A stretch of 64,000 bases of DNA from Brevibacterium permense. GTDB lineage: Bacteria > Actinomycetota > Actinomycetes > Actinomycetales > Brevibacteriaceae. Made by a program: the position numbers and the translations under genes. Below, piece after piece: positions 1 through 8,732 of the stretch (positions are counted from its first letter, which is position 1; the number at the start of each line of letters is the position of its first letter). The notes under the pieces are model-generated. The model saw only the letters and a program-made list of their open reading frames with translations, searched no databases and was not told the origin of the DNA. Location: the NCBI RefSeq assembly GCF_025506275.1, contig NZ_QYCP01000092.1:124001-188000 (forward strand), in the 5' to 3' direction.

Positions 1-91
1 ATCCTCGATTCGATGGAGTGAATGGAAGCGTTCGGTCCGTCCTTCAGCGAGGTCCTCGAACTTCTGAGGGCCGCACAGAGGTGACGGTCGC

Positions 92-787
92 TCAGTCTTC
101 GGGGACATCCTCGGCGGCGGTCGTCGGCTTCGACCGGGGACGGAGTTCGACGGTGAAGGCGGGAAGCAGAGCCTGGGTGATCGGGCCGATCCCCAAGGCA
201 TAGAGCACTGTGCCGACGCCGACGACTCCGCCGAGGAGCCAGCCCACGGCGACTACGCTGACTTCGATGAGGGTGCGCACCAGTCGGATCGAGCGTCCGG
301 TCACGCGGGAGAGCCCGGTCATCAGCCCATCGCGGGGGCCCGGCCCGAATTGGGAGCCGATGTACATCGCCGAGGCGGCCCCGTTGAGGACGACGCCCGT
401 GCCCATGAGCGCGATGTTCCATCCGAGTTCTTCGGGCCGGGGCAGGAACAGGCGGGTGAGGTCGAGCGCCGGCCCGACGAGGAGGGCGTTGAGTATTGTG
501 CCGATCCCCGGCTGCTGGCGCAGCGGGATCCAGATGAGCAGCACGAGGAACGCGAGAATCGTAATGATGGTGCCGAAGGTCAGCGGCACGTGATTCTGAA
601 TGCCGGAGTGGAGGACGTCCCACGGCATCATGCCCAAGCCGGCGTTGACCATCATCGCCATCGAGGCACCGAAGAGGTAGAGGCCGAGGATCAGCTGGGG
701 GAGACGCCGCCACAGCCGTCCGCCGCGCAGCTGTGCGATGGGACCGACGTTGGCCAACTGACGCTTCGGGGCTCTCATCTTCGTCAT
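92..787 (-). CDS. yczE: YczE/YitT-type integral membrane protein
   Basis: A 231-residue membrane protein with about five hydrophobic segments between residues 30 and 210. The N-terminal part carries the family-typical stretch NAGLGMMPWDVLHSG near residue 48, as in YczE-like proteins; a short charged tail follows the last segment. The substrate is unknown. It is divergently transcribed from the MocR-type regulator at 896-2386, and the yczE/yczR divergent pair is a recurrent arrangement in Firmicutes and Actinobacteria, so the regulator probably controls this gene. That control is inferred from synteny. The ATG start is 108 bp from the start of the regulator, which leaves room for shared operators. 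Confidence 0.85.
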   Translation of the reverse strand: MTKMRAPKRQLANVGPIAQLRGGRLWRRLPQLILGLYLFGASMAMMVNAGLGMMPWDVLHSGIQNHVPLTFGTIITILAFLVLLIWIPLRQQPGIGTILNALLVGPALDLTRLFLPRPEELGWNIALMGTGVVLNGAASAMYIGSQFGPGPRDGLMTGLSRVTGRSIRLVRTLIEVSVVAVGWLLGGVVGVGTVLYALGIGPITQALLPAFTVELRPRSKPTTAAEDVPED

Positions 788-832
788 GCGGTGGCTTTCT
801 GAGGATTGCGATCACAGGGACAGATCCATCTT

Positions 833-877
833 GACCCAAATTGGTCTTGTGCGAAATAGCCACTTGCTGGAAAGTGG
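833..877. promoter_or_regulatory. Putative operator between yczE and yczR
   Basis: The intergenic region holds two dyads. One is GACCCAAATTGGTC at 833-846. The other is a perfect CCACTT-N6-AAGTGG at 860-877. GGTC also recurs at 843, 876 and 886. Dyads or direct repeats between a MocR regulator and its target are typical of the family. Function is inferred from position. Confidence 0.45.
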
Positions 878-895
878 TCCCATGAGGTCAGAATC

Positions 896-2386
896 ATGAG
901 CACACCGGTCCTGGGAGCCAAACGACTCATCGGCATCATCGGAGACGGACCGCGGAAGGCGCCCGCATACGAATCGCTGGCCGCCGCGGTGGCCGCAGCG
1001 ATCACCGACGGCCGACTCCCGGTCGGCACGAGGCTGCCGAGCGAACGCGAACTCGCAACCGCGTCCGGTCTTTCGCGCACGACGACGGGACGGGCCTACG
1101 CTCAGCTGCGGGAACAGGAATACATCCTCACCCGCCGCGGCTCCGGCAGCATCGTCCAGCTGCCCAGCGTCCCTGGCGGGCGCATCGATCACCTGCTCTC
1201 ACCTGCCGGCGGCGACGAGTCGGAGGTCGATCTCACGTGCACCGCTCCGGTCGCACCTCCGGATATCCTCGACGCCTACGACCGGGCGCTGTCACGTTTG
1301 GGTGCCTACCTGCCCGGCACCGGGTACTATCCTTCCGGGCTGCCGGTGCTGCGGGAGATCATCGCCGATCGCTATACCCGGCGCGGCGCTCCGACCGACC
1401 CCGATCAGATCCTTATCACCTCCGGGGCACTCGGCGGTGCGGCCATCGCAGTCCGCGCCCTCCTCGACGTCGAACCCGATGAGTCCGCGCGCCTCGGCGG
1501 GGCACGGTCGACCTCGCGGGTGCTCATCGAAAGCCCCACCTATCCGAATGCGATCGCCACACTCGAAGGCGCGGGCGCCGCTCTCGTGACCTACCCCCTC
1601 GAGTTCGGAACTCAGGGGCACTATTGGGACATCGACGTCATGGAGCAGCTGATGGGACAGACACGTCCGCGCAGCGCCTATCTCATCCCCGACTTCCACA
1701 ATCCGACCGGCGCACTGCTGCCCGAAGCCCAGCGCAGTGAGCTCGCGGAGGCTCTTCGTCGGCATCGAGTCGTCCCAGTCTTCGACGAATCCCTCGTCGA
1801 ACTGGAACTCGAGGACGGCATAATGGCCACCCCGATGTCCGCGCTGATCACGGACTCGGTGACAGTGGGCAGTGTGAGCAAGATCTATTGGGGAGGCCTG
1901 CGCATCGGATGGATGCGCATTCCCCGCCACCGGATAGGTCATTTCGCGTCCTCCCGGCTCGGACTCGACCTGGGAGCACCGGTCCTCGAACAGCTCGTCA
2001 CAGTCGAACTCATGAGCAATCACGATGCTGTCGTCGCCGACTGCCGCTCCCGACTCAGAGCCGCCCGAGACCTGCTCGCCGCACAGGTGAGGTCGTGGCT
2101 GCCCGAGTGGAATCTCATCGTCCCATCCGGTGGAATGGCGCTGTGGGCCGAACTGCCGGAGGCACGTTCCGGCGTACTCTCGATCGCTGCCAGAAACCAT
2201 GGTCTCCGTCTCGTCGCAGGGCCGAACTTCGCCCCCGCCGGTGGACTCGATCGGTGGGTGCGCCTGCCCTATACGGTGACGGAAAGCGAACTGCAGCAGG
2301 TGGGGCCGCGACTGTCCGCGGCCTGGGAGGAAGCCAAGTCGATGATCGGGCGTGGACCGACCGATCGGGCCTGCATCGTGGCGTGA
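896..2386 (+). CDS. yczR: MocR/GntR-family PLP-dependent transcriptional regulator
   Basis: A 496-residue two-domain regulator. Residues about 20-95 form a GntR-type winged helix (GTRLPSERELA followed by a recognition helix). After a linker, residues about 120-480 form an aminotransferase-fold-I domain. The PLP-binding lysine is probably Lys329 in SVSKIYWGGLRIGW, and DFHNPTG is the aminotransferase Asn/Pro motif. Proteins of this class sense PLP or a PLP adduct and regulate a neighbouring gene, here most likely yczE on the other strand. A weak purine-rich stretch (GAGGTC) precedes the ATG. The aminotransferase domain probably acts as a sensor; this is inferred from the family. Confidence 0.9.
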   Translation: MSTPVLGAKRLIGIIGDGPRKAPAYESLAAAVAAAITDGRLPVGTRLPSERELATASGLSRTTTGRAYAQLREQEYILTRRGSGSIVQLPSVPGGRIDHLLSPAGGDESEVDLTCTAPVAPPDILDAYDRALSRLGAYLPGTGYYPSGLPVLREIIADRYTRRGAPTDPDQILITSGALGGAAIAVRALLDVEPDESARLGGARSTSRVLIESPTYPNAIATLEGAGAALVTYPLEFGTQGHYWDIDVMEQLMGQTRPRSAYLIPDFHNPTGALLPEAQRSELAEALRRHRVVPVFDESLVELELEDGIMATPMSALITDSVTVGSVSKIYWGGLRIGWMRIPRHRIGHFASSRLGLDLGAPVLEQLVTVELMSNHDAVVADCRSRLRAARDLLAAQVRSWLPEWNLIVPSGGMALWAELPEARSGVLSIAARNHGLRLVAGPNFAPAGGLDRWVRLPYTVTESELQQVGPRLSAAWEEAKSMIGRGPTDRACIVA

Positions 2387-2427
2387 ACACCGCGGGCACG
2401 CGGCCAGAACCTGAGTACGATGACCGT

Positions 2428-3207
2428 ATGGGAGACGACAGCGGACTCAGTCACGATGGGCAGTATTCGACGGCGACGACGGTCGAGGAGTTCCGGGCCA
2501 ATATCGCCGAGGTGGAGCGCCGGATCGCCGCTGCGGCCGAGCGCGCCGGTCGGGACCGGGCCGACATCGAGCTGCTTCCAGTGAGCAAGACCGTACCCCA
2601 GGAACGCATCCGCCTCGCGGTTGCCGCCGGTTGTGCGAAGTTGGGTGAGAACAAGGTTCAGGAGGCCCACCGCAAATCCGAGGAGATGGCCGATCTCGAC
2701 ATCGATTGGGCTGTGATCGGGCACCTCCAGTCGAACAAAGCCAAGGACGTGGCGAAGTTCGCCAGCGAATTCCAGGCGCTCGACCGACTCAAGGTCGCCA
2801 GAGCCCTCGACCGTCGGCTCGAAGCGGAAGGCCGCAGCCTCGATGTGTATGTCCAGGTCAACACCTCCTCTGAGGACTCCAAATTCGGCATGCCGCCGGA
2901 GGAACTCCTGGGCTTCCTCAAGGAGGTGCGAGCATTCGAGACTCTCAAGGTCCAGGGACTGATGACCTTGGCAGTCTTCTCCTCGGATATCGACCGTGTC
3001 CGTCCCTGCTTCCAGCTTCTGCGCGGTCTGCGCGACCAGGTTCGCGAGACCGATCCTGACCTTCTCGGTCCGGGGCGGCTGTCGATGGGCATGTCCGGTG
3101 ACTTCGAAGTTGCCATCGAAGAGGGCGCAGACTGCGTCCGTGTGGGTCAGGCCATCTTCGGTCGACGAGCGCTGCCGGACTCCCACTACTGGCCCGAATC
3201 CGACTGA
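2428..3207 (+). CDS. YggS-family PLP homeostasis protein
   Basis: A 259-residue alanine-racemase-N-fold protein. The PLP lysine is Lys54 in LLPVSKT. Other family motifs are GENKVQEA, HLQSNKAKDV, SMGMSGDFEVAI and GADCVRVGQAIFG. YggS/PROSC proteins bind PLP without a known enzymatic reaction and help maintain B6 and amino-acid homeostasis. The reading frame stays open far upstream through the end of yczR, but the homology begins just after the ATG at 2428, so that start is chosen. The next gene follows after 14 nt, so the two may be cotranscribed. The PLP-dependent regulator upstream may be a coincidental neighbour. Confidence 0.92.
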   Translation: MGDDSGLSHDGQYSTATTVEEFRANIAEVERRIAAAAERAGRDRADIELLPVSKTVPQERIRLAVAAGCAKLGENKVQEAHRKSEEMADLDIDWAVIGHLQSNKAKDVAKFASEFQALDRLKVARALDRRLEAEGRSLDVYVQVNTSSEDSKFGMPPEELLGFLKEVRAFETLKVQGLMTLAVFSSDIDRVRPCFQLLRGLRDQVRETDPDLLGPGRLSMGMSGDFEVAIEEGADCVRVGQAIFGRRALPDSHYWPESD

Positions 3208-3221
3208 TCGGCCGATCGGCT

Positions 3222-4247
3222 GTGCCTCCTTCCCGCCCGGAGTCCGGACGCGACAAGCCGTCGGCTCAGACGAGTTCGGACGCCGTTCGCAGCCCCTCGA
3301 CGCAGACGCTCTGGTGGTTCGGCGGTGCCGTGCTCGGTGTCGTCCTCGGTGCCGGAGTCTCCGGATTCGCCGCTCTGGCCGAATGCGCCTTGACGCCGTG
3401 CCTCATCGCTCTGCTCTTCCTCACGTTCCTCGACATCCCCTTCGAAACGGGCCTGCGTGCGGTTGGCGATCTGCCTCTTCTTGCCGTGACGGCGGCGTTG
3501 AACTTCCTCATCGTCCCGCTGGTCGTCGCCGGTCTCATATCGGTCTTCGACATCGCTGATCCGCTGCTTCCGGCTGTGCTCATCGTGCTGCTGTGTCCCT
3601 GCATCGACTACGTCATCGCATTCACACGCGCGGCCGGAGGCGCCGCCGATCGGCTGCTGATGCTCACTCCCATGCTCATGATCGCTCAGCTGCTGTTGCT
3701 GCCAGTGATGCTGTGGGCGGTCACCGGAGGGCGGCTGAGCATCGATCTGCCTGTTCGCCCGCTCGTCGGCGCACTGGTGCTGTTCATCATCATTCCTCTT
3801 ACGGCCGCTATCGTCGTTCGTCGACTTGCCCGTCATACGCCACGATTGGAGCTGCCCCTCGCCGCGAGCGCACGTCTGATGGATCCGGTCATGACTCTGA
3901 CGCTGCTCGTCATCGCTGCCTCGGTCGCCCCGAGGATCGCCGGTTCCGCCGGACAATTGGGTACCGTGGCTGTCGTCTTCTTCGTCTTCGCCGTCGTGAT
4001 GGCCATGATCGGATGGGGAGTCACCCGGACTCTGCACGTCAGTCCGCAGCGATCGCGTGCTGTGATTCTCTCCGCCGTCACGCGCAATTCCCTGGTCATG
4101 CTTCCGATCGTTCGTGCGATCACCGGGGAGGGCATCGGCCCTGCAGGGGTCGTGACGCAGACCCTCATCGAGCTTCTTGTCCTGATAGTCCTCATGCGCG
4201 TCCTCCCTCTCCTGGTGCGAGCCACTGCCGTGACCGAAAACCGCTAG
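3222..4247 (+). CDS. ACR3/BASS-superfamily membrane transporter, possibly for arsenite
   Basis: A 341-residue protein with about ten membrane segments, starting at a GTG 14 nt after the YggS stop. The segment LLCPCIDYVIAFTRAAGG near residue 130 resembles the Pro-Cys signature of ACR3 arsenite exporters in the bile acid:sodium symporter superfamily. No ArsR regulator or arsenate reductase lies next to it, so the substrate is uncertain. The first 35 residues are hydrophilic and poorly conserved, so the true start may be later. The superfamily is clear; the arsenite assignment is an inference. Confidence 0.75.
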   Translation: MPPSRPESGRDKPSAQTSSDAVRSPSTQTLWWFGGAVLGVVLGAGVSGFAALAECALTPCLIALLFLTFLDIPFETGLRAVGDLPLLAVTAALNFLIVPLVVAGLISVFDIADPLLPAVLIVLLCPCIDYVIAFTRAAGGAADRLLMLTPMLMIAQLLLLPVMLWAVTGGRLSIDLPVRPLVGALVLFIIIPLTAAIVVRRLARHTPRLELPLAASARLMDPVMTLTLLVIAASVAPRIAGSAGQLGTVAVVFFVFAVVMAMIGWGVTRTLHVSPQRSRAVILSAVTRNSLVMLPIVRAITGEGIGPAGVVTQTLIELLVLIVLMRVLPLLVRATAVTENR

Positions 4248-4279
4248 TAATCGTTCTCCTCGGAGCGGACAATGGAACT

Positions 4280-5737
4280 ATGTTCACCTCCGACCAGTGC
4301 TATCAGGCAGTCACTTCCCGCGACCGCCGCTTTGATGGAATGTTCTTCACTGCGGTGCGTACCACCGGGATATTCTGCCGTCCGTCGTGTCCCGCGAGGA
4401 CTCCGCGGCGGGAGAACGTGGACTTCTTCCTGACCGCTGCGGCCGCAGCGGATGCCGGTTTCCGGGCCTGCCGACGGTGCCGCCCGGACGCCAGTCCGAA
4501 TTCGCCGCAATGGGACACCCGCGGAGACGTCGTGGCCCGAGCCATGCGCCTCATTCGCGACGGTGCCGTCGACCGCGGAGGAGTCGCAACCCTCGCCGCC
4601 GAACTCGGCTACAGCACTCGCCAACTCGGGCGCCTCATCCATTCCGAGCTCGGTGCCGGACCTCTGGCGCTGGCTCGCACCGAACGGGTACGAACCGCAA
4701 GGACGCTCATCGAGGCCACCTCGATGCCGATGAGCGAGATCGCCTTCGCCGCTGGCTTCTCCAGTATCCGACAGTTCAACGACACCTTCCGCGCGATGTA
4801 TTCGATCAGCCCACGACAGCTGCGCAGAGACGGTGCCGAAAATTCGGTGACCGACGAAGTCGTACTCCGATTGGCGTATCGCCCGCTCTTCGACTTCGCG
4901 CATCTGCTGGGGTACTTCGAGACAAGAGCCGTTGCTGGGATCGAGAAGGTCTCGGACGGTGCTTATACCCGGTCGATGCGTCTGGCTCACGGTCCCGCCG
5001 TGATCACGGTGAGGCAAGGGCACGGCGACTTCGTGGACTGCCGCATCCGCCTGGCCGACACCCGCGACCTCGGCAGCGCCGTCGCACGGGTCCGGCGCCT
5101 CTTCGACCTCGATGCCGACCCTGAGGCGATCGCCGAGACTCTGCGTTCGTCGGGTCTGCGCCGTCTCGTCGACGAACATCCAGGACTTCGTTCGCCGGGC
5201 CACAGCGACCCCGTCGAACTGGCTCTGCGGACAGTCCTCGGACAGCAGATCTCCTTGGCCGCCGCCCGCACCCATCTGGAACGCCTCGTCGCAGGTGTTG
5301 GAGAATCACTGCCGAAGGAGCTGAGCCTCGAAGGCGTCGACAGGGTCTTTCCCACCGCCGAGGCGATCGCCGCAGTCCCTGCATCCGAATGGGCGTTGCC
5401 TTCGAGTCGGATCAGGACGATTCAGACACTGTCGCAGGCGTTGGCCGACGGCAGTGTGGACCTCGGCGCCGGCAGCGACCGCGAGGAAGCGAGCCGGAAC
5501 CTGCTGGCACTGCCCGGAATCGGTCCGTGGAGCACCGGCTATATCCGGATGCGCGCCCTCGGAGATCCCGACGTCTTCATGGACTCAGACCTCGGCGTGA
5601 AGAAAGCCATCGCCGATCTCGATGCGAGTTCAGCGACACCTGTCGATTGGAAACAGGTCGCAATGAACTGCAGTCCCTGGCGCTCCTACCTCACCCACCT
5701 GCTGTGGGCACATCACGCCCGCAGCCCAGCAGCCTGA
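4280..5737 (+). CDS. alkA: Ada-AlkA fusion: DNA-3-methyladenine glycosylase with AraC-type regulator domain
   Basis: A 485-residue repair/regulator protein. Residues 1-75 form the Ada zinc domain with Cys33, Cys37, Cys64 and Cys67. Cys33 or Cys37, in FCRPSC, would accept methyl groups from phosphotriesters. Residues about 85-185 are an AraC-type HTH. Residues about 195-480 are an AlkA-type glycosylase with the HhH-GPD motif LPGIGPWSTGYI; the catalytic aspartate is probably Asp437 in MDSDLGVKKA. It excises alkylated bases and may activate transcription after methylation. The ATG at 4280 is where homology begins; the frame stays open further upstream but lies inside the preceding transporter gene. 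The separate O6-methylguanine methyltransferase follows immediately, so the pair forms an adaptive-response unit. Confidence 0.93.
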   Translation: MFTSDQCYQAVTSRDRRFDGMFFTAVRTTGIFCRPSCPARTPRRENVDFFLTAAAAADAGFRACRRCRPDASPNSPQWDTRGDVVARAMRLIRDGAVDRGGVATLAAELGYSTRQLGRLIHSELGAGPLALARTERVRTARTLIEATSMPMSEIAFAAGFSSIRQFNDTFRAMYSISPRQLRRDGAENSVTDEVVLRLAYRPLFDFAHLLGYFETRAVAGIEKVSDGAYTRSMRLAHGPAVITVRQGHGDFVDCRIRLADTRDLGSAVARVRRLFDLDADPEAIAETLRSSGLRRLVDEHPGLRSPGHSDPVELALRTVLGQQISLAAARTHLERLVAGVGESLPKELSLEGVDRVFPTAEAIAAVPASEWALPSSRIRTIQTLSQALADGSVDLGAGSDREEASRNLLALPGIGPWSTGYIRMRALGDPDVFMDSDLGVKKAIADLDASSATPVDWKQVAMNCSPWRSYLTHLLWAHHARSPAA

Positions 5738-5800
5738 CCGGCCGACACCGAGCAACGAATGATTCTACCCATTATTCACCGACACTAAGGACACGCAGAC

Positions 5801-6373
5801 ATGACCACGCCGACAACGATCCAACCCGACACTGCACGGACGTTCACCGCTGCCATGGAGCAGCCGACCGCCTCGGCGCCGGTATATACGACGATCCTCG
5901 ATACGGACCTGGGACCGCTCCTGCTCACCTCGGATGGGGCCCACCTGACCGGGCTCTATCTCGAGGTCTCCGAGGCGATCGATGCTCGACTCGACAGAAC
6001 GTTCGGAGTCGAACCGATTCCGGAAGACGATCTGGAGATCTTCCAGCGCACCGAGGAACAGCTGGGGGAGTACCTTTCAGGCCAGCGCACACAGTTCGAT
6101 CTGCCCTTGGCGGCGAAGGGAACGGAATTCCAACGCTCGGTGTGGCAGGCGCTGACGCAGATTCCGTTTGGCAGCACAGCAGGTTACGGTGAGTTGGCCG
6201 AGATGCTGGGAAGACCCGGCGCGGCACGTGCTGTGGGGGCCGCCAACGGCAAGAACCCCATCAGCATCATCGTGCCCTGCCACCGAGTCATCGGAGCGGA
6301 CGGATCCATAACCGGCTACGCATGGGGAGAGGAAAAGAAACGCACCTTGCTCACCCTAGAGACCCGCCCCTAA
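5801..6373 (+). CDS. ogt: Methylated-DNA--protein-cysteine S-methyltransferase
   Basis: A 190-residue O6-alkylguanine DNA alkyltransferase. The acceptor is Cys160 in [13 protein letters not shown]. The preceding segment [17 protein letters not shown] and the C-terminal KKRTLLTLE are typical. It transfers methyl groups from O6-methylguanine to itself in a suicide reaction. It lies 63 bp downstream of the Ada-AlkA fusion and supplies the methyltransferase activity missing there. The sequence ACTAAGGACACGCAGACATG places an AAGGA ribosome-binding site ahead of the start. The stop codon at 6371-6373 directly abuts a perfect palindrome. Confidence 0.95.
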   Translation: MTTPTTIQPDTARTFTAAMEQPTASAPVYTTILDTDLGPLLLTSDGAHLTGLYLEVSEAIDARLDRTFGVEPIPEDDLEIFQRTEEQLGEYLSGQRTQFDLPLAAKGTEFQRSVWQALTQIPFGSTAGYGELAEMLGRPGAARAVGAANGKNPISIIVPCHRVIGADGSITGYAWGEEKKRTLLTLETRP

Positions 6374-6435
6374 TTGCTACCTGACGGGGGCCCAGCAACC
6401 TGGCGCCAGGTTGCTGGGCCCCCGTCAGGTAGCAA
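6374..6435. repeat. Perfect 62-bp palindrome, probable bidirectional terminator
   Basis: Two 31-bp arms match without mismatch or spacer. The left arm begins TTGCTACCTGACGGGGG, the centre is GGC|GCC (6404/6405), and the right arm ends CCGTCAGGTAGCAA. It starts at the base after the ogt stop. On the opposite strand it also lies behind tRNA-Ala, after that gene's own hairpin. The RNA form would be an unusually stable hairpin, without a clear U-tract. Confidence 0.85.
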
Positions 6436-6438
6436 GAA

Positions 6439-6468
6439 GGGCGGGGATCCTTGTTTGGATCCCCGCCC
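6439..6468 (-). terminator. Intrinsic terminator of tRNA-Ala
   Basis: GGGCGGGGATCC and its reverse complement enclose a 6-nt loop (TTGTTT on the + strand). Read on the minus strand it follows the tRNA-Ala gene by 9 nt and leads into CTTCTTG. Confidence 0.75.
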
Positions 6469-6477
6469 CTTCAGCGG

Positions 6478-6550
6478 TGGAGGTAAGGGGATTCGAACCC
6501 CTGACCTTCTCCATGCCATGGAGACGCGCTACCAACTGCGCCATACCCCC
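6478..6550 (-). tRNA. tRNA-Ala (anticodon GGC)
   Basis: Read on the minus strand the gene begins GGGGGTATGGCGCAG and folds as a cloverleaf. The acceptor stem is GGGGGTA with TACCTCC, the anticodon loop is ATGGCAT with anticodon GGC, and the T arm contains GGTTCGAATCC. Discriminator A is at 6478. The CCA tail is not encoded. Confidence 0.95.
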
Positions 6551-6736
6551 GCTTGCCTGATCAATACTACCCACGTGTGGGTGAGAGACCAAATCGGCGG
6601 AGAGTGACGCTCGCCACAAGGGCGGGAATACTGGAACCCCGTGTTCAGGCACTGATCGGGGACGGCCCCGCAGCCCGAGTCCGATGAACTCGGGCAGCGG
6701 CGAGTCAGCTATCCGCCGAGGATTCTCCGCGGTGGA

Positions 6737-6964
6737 TCAGATGAACGGCCGGACCTGGCTGAGGTAGCGCACGATATCCCGCTCGCGCAGTTCTCGTACG
6801 CGCTGCTCGCGAGCGTGTTCGCGCAGACGAGCCTGCTGACGACGGGCAGCCTTCAGGCGGCGGGATTCGGGTGTTGGGGCTGGGCGGCGCGCCCACCGGA
6901 TGAGCTTCATTCCGGTGCTCAGGGCCCAGCGTCGTGGATAGGTGAATGGGAATGTGGTGGACAC
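6737..6964 (-). CDS. Small basic hypothetical protein
   Basis: A 75-residue protein rich in Arg and Ala, with a predicted long helix in its second half (residues 30-65, many Arg/Glu pairs). I do not recognise the family. The GTG at 6964 is chosen because GAGGAAG sits at the correct distance before it; the frame is open further upstream but without such a site. The high charge suggests a nucleic-acid- or ribosome-associated role, but nothing specific supports that. The leader carries a 15-bp repeated motif (6985-7020), so the gene may be regulated. Confidence 0.5.
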   Translation of the reverse strand: MSTTFPFTYPRRWALSTGMKLIRWARRPAPTPESRRLKAARRQQARLREHAREQRVRELRERDIVRYLSQVRPFI

Positions 6965-6984
6965 AATTCTTCCTCGTGGTTTTC

Positions 6985-7021
6985 GGGCAGGGGATATCCG
7001 CAAATGGGCAGGCGATATCCC
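6985..7021. promoter_or_regulatory. Paired direct/inverted repeats ahead of the small basic protein
   Basis: GGGCAGGGGATATCC (6985-6999) and GGGCAGGCGATATCC (7006-7020) match at 14 of 15 bases with a 21-bp period, two helical turns. GGGATATC (6991-6998) and GATATCCC (7014-7021) also form a perfect inverted repeat. Tandem sites on one DNA face suggest a regulator operator; the regulator is unknown. Confidence 0.45.
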
Positions 7022-7825
7022 GGAATGATGGTCAGATAAAAGTTGCCGAAAAAGCCGTGACAATGACGATGAATCGCCCGCACAAGGGTGGATATGACAA
7101 AGGCGGCTAATTGCCAATATGTCAACAGGTCATTGAAATGACAGATTCACTGAGATGGCAACGGAATACGATAGGCGATGAATCCGAACTGGTCGGCTGC
7201 ACAGCGGAAGGCGCCGGGTGGTACGGCGCACTCGCGAATGCAGCAGATCGGAGCGAACTCAATGATGTCGGCGTGAAGCGGCCGGATCAGGTTCGGCAAC
7301 TGACGGTGCTATGCACCGCAGGGATGCAGAAAGTGATACTGGACATAAACCAGGCGTGAAGAATGCCGGATATCAGGCAACCGGTGGCTCAGAGGACAAC
7401 GGTGGCCGGAAGCCAACCGGTGGAAAAGACGTAGGAGACGGCTGTGTCAGCCGACGAGTCCTTGTCCGCCAATCGGGCAGGCAGCGTATTCATGCCAAGG
7501 CGTCCGAAGGTCAAGGCCTGTAAGAAAATTCATCATCGTAACTGCTCTCCTTTCATGGTCGTGGATCTCGTGGGGACGGCGTCAACGTCCGCTATTGTCA
7601 AGGTGCAATCAGGTTGGTGTCTGCGAATCCGTAATTGCACTGCCGAATTTAGCACAGCTTTCATTGCGTGTGGGAGTTTTGTTCATTATTTTCTCAGATA
7701 TTTTCACTTCGTCTGTTCGGGAGAGAAAGACGGTGCGTGAAAACTGTTGGTCGAAGCGCAGTCTGGGCCGACGTAGAATCAGGGGAGACGTGCATCAGTC
7801 GGACGCGCAGCTTGAGGAGTTGAGG
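7022..7825. other. Gene-poor, AT-richer intergenic stretch
   Basis: About 800 bp with no reading frame I would support; open frames here lack the strong G/C third-position bias of neighbouring genes. CAACCGGTGG occurs at 7378 and 7414 with a one-base-shorter copy at 7397. The part 7530-7740 is clearly AT-richer than its surroundings and probably holds the promoter of the universal stress protein gene. No known structured RNA was recognised. Confidence 0.5.
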
Positions 7826-8731
7826 ATGTCAGAGACCGCCACCACCAGACGTCTGGTCGTCGGATACATCGCCACGGATAGGGGTCGGGATGCGATCTCA
7901 CTGGCCATTTCGATCGCGCGGTCCATCGACGTCGAGCTCGTGGTCACCATCGTCCGTCCGGAATCATCGACGGTTCTCGCCGGCAGCGCCGTGCCCAAGG
8001 ACGGGGCCGGGATCGTGGCCCAGCAGATCGACGATTGGCTGGACGAAGCCCTGGCACTCATCCCCGATGACATCCGCGCCAGAGGCTGCATCCACATCGC
8101 CGCGAACGAAGCCAAGGGCCTCATGGAGGTCGCCGAGCAGGAAGGCGCACTGGGCATCATCATCGGTGCACGGGCCACCACACTGATGCGGCAACTGCGC
8201 ATCGGCACGGTCGCTTCGTCGCTGCTGCATTCGTCGACGGTGCCCGTCGTGCTCGCCCCGTCGGGCAGATCCGATATCGGGCCGATCTCGCGGGTGACCG
8301 CACTCTACGGGGCTCGCCCAGGTGCTTCGTCACTCATCGGAGCGGCCGTCGAATCGGCTGTCGGCCTCGGAGTCGATCTCAGACTGCTGTCCCTGATCGA
8401 GAACGACGGACTCTATGACGACGAGGTCGCCGAGATCACCGAATTCGCCGAACAGTACGGGGGAGCGGTGCTGGCCGACGACGCTTCGGAGATGCTGGCT
8501 TCTGGCCGCGCGACGGTGAGAACCAAGGCCGGAGCCGATATCGAAGAGGCCGCCGAGACCATCGACTGGCAGCCCGGCGAACTCGCCTACATCGGATCGA
8601 GCCGCTTGGGCCACGGAGGCAAGGTCGCGATCGGTGCGAGGGCTCGCCGTCTGCTGCGTGTCCTGCCCGTTCCGGTCGTGATCGTGCCCCGACGCGCCGT
8701 GAGTCGACTGCACACCGCCGAAACCGACTGA
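7826..8731 (+). CDS. Tandem-domain universal stress protein
   Basis: A 301-residue protein with two UspA-type domains, about residues 8-145 and 155-295. Each ends in the typical strand pattern (STVPVVLAPSG and LPVPVVIVPRR). The first has a glycine-rich GARATTLMRQLRIGTVASS segment like the ATP-binding loop of Usp domains. Such proteins bind nucleotides and support survival in stationary phase or stress. The ATG at 7826 is preceded by GAGGAGTTGAGG; the frame continues upstream through AT-rich sequence without similarity. The hydrolase gene starts 1 nt after the stop, so translation is likely coupled. Confidence 0.88.
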   Translation: MSETATTRRLVVGYIATDRGRDAISLAISIARSIDVELVVTIVRPESSTVLAGSAVPKDGAGIVAQQIDDWLDEALALIPDDIRARGCIHIAANEAKGLMEVAEQEGALGIIIGARATTLMRQLRIGTVASSLLHSSTVPVVLAPSGRSDIGPISRVTALYGARPGASSLIGAAVESAVGLGVDLRLLSLIENDGLYDDEVAEITEFAEQYGGAVLADDASEMLASGRATVRTKAGADIEEAAETIDWQPGELAYIGSSRLGHGGKVAIGARARRLLRVLPVPVVIVPRRAVSRLHTAETD

Positions 8732-8732
8732 G

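Noticed and set aside
1..91. Possible short coding region at the window start.
   Set aside because: The open frame is short, has no ribosome-binding site and overlaps the end of yczE on the other strand; I see nothing certain here.
1888..2427. Upstream extension of the YggS frame.
   Set aside because: It lies inside yczR; the low-complexity Arg/Pro-rich translation is a shadow of another frame.
3593..4279. Long upstream extension of the Ada-AlkA frame (714 codons in total).
   Set aside because: It overlaps the well-supported membrane transporter gene and has no homology; the Ada domain begins at 4280.
6374..6607. A 77-codon frame containing a GIRTPDLLHAMETRYQLRHTP-like peptide (shown here only as GIRTPDLLHA).
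   Set aside because: It is the antisense translation of tRNA-Ala, a common false gene in databases.
7111..7359. An 82-codon frame in the gene-poor region.
   Set aside because: No ribosome-binding site, poor G/C third-position bias and no family resemblance.
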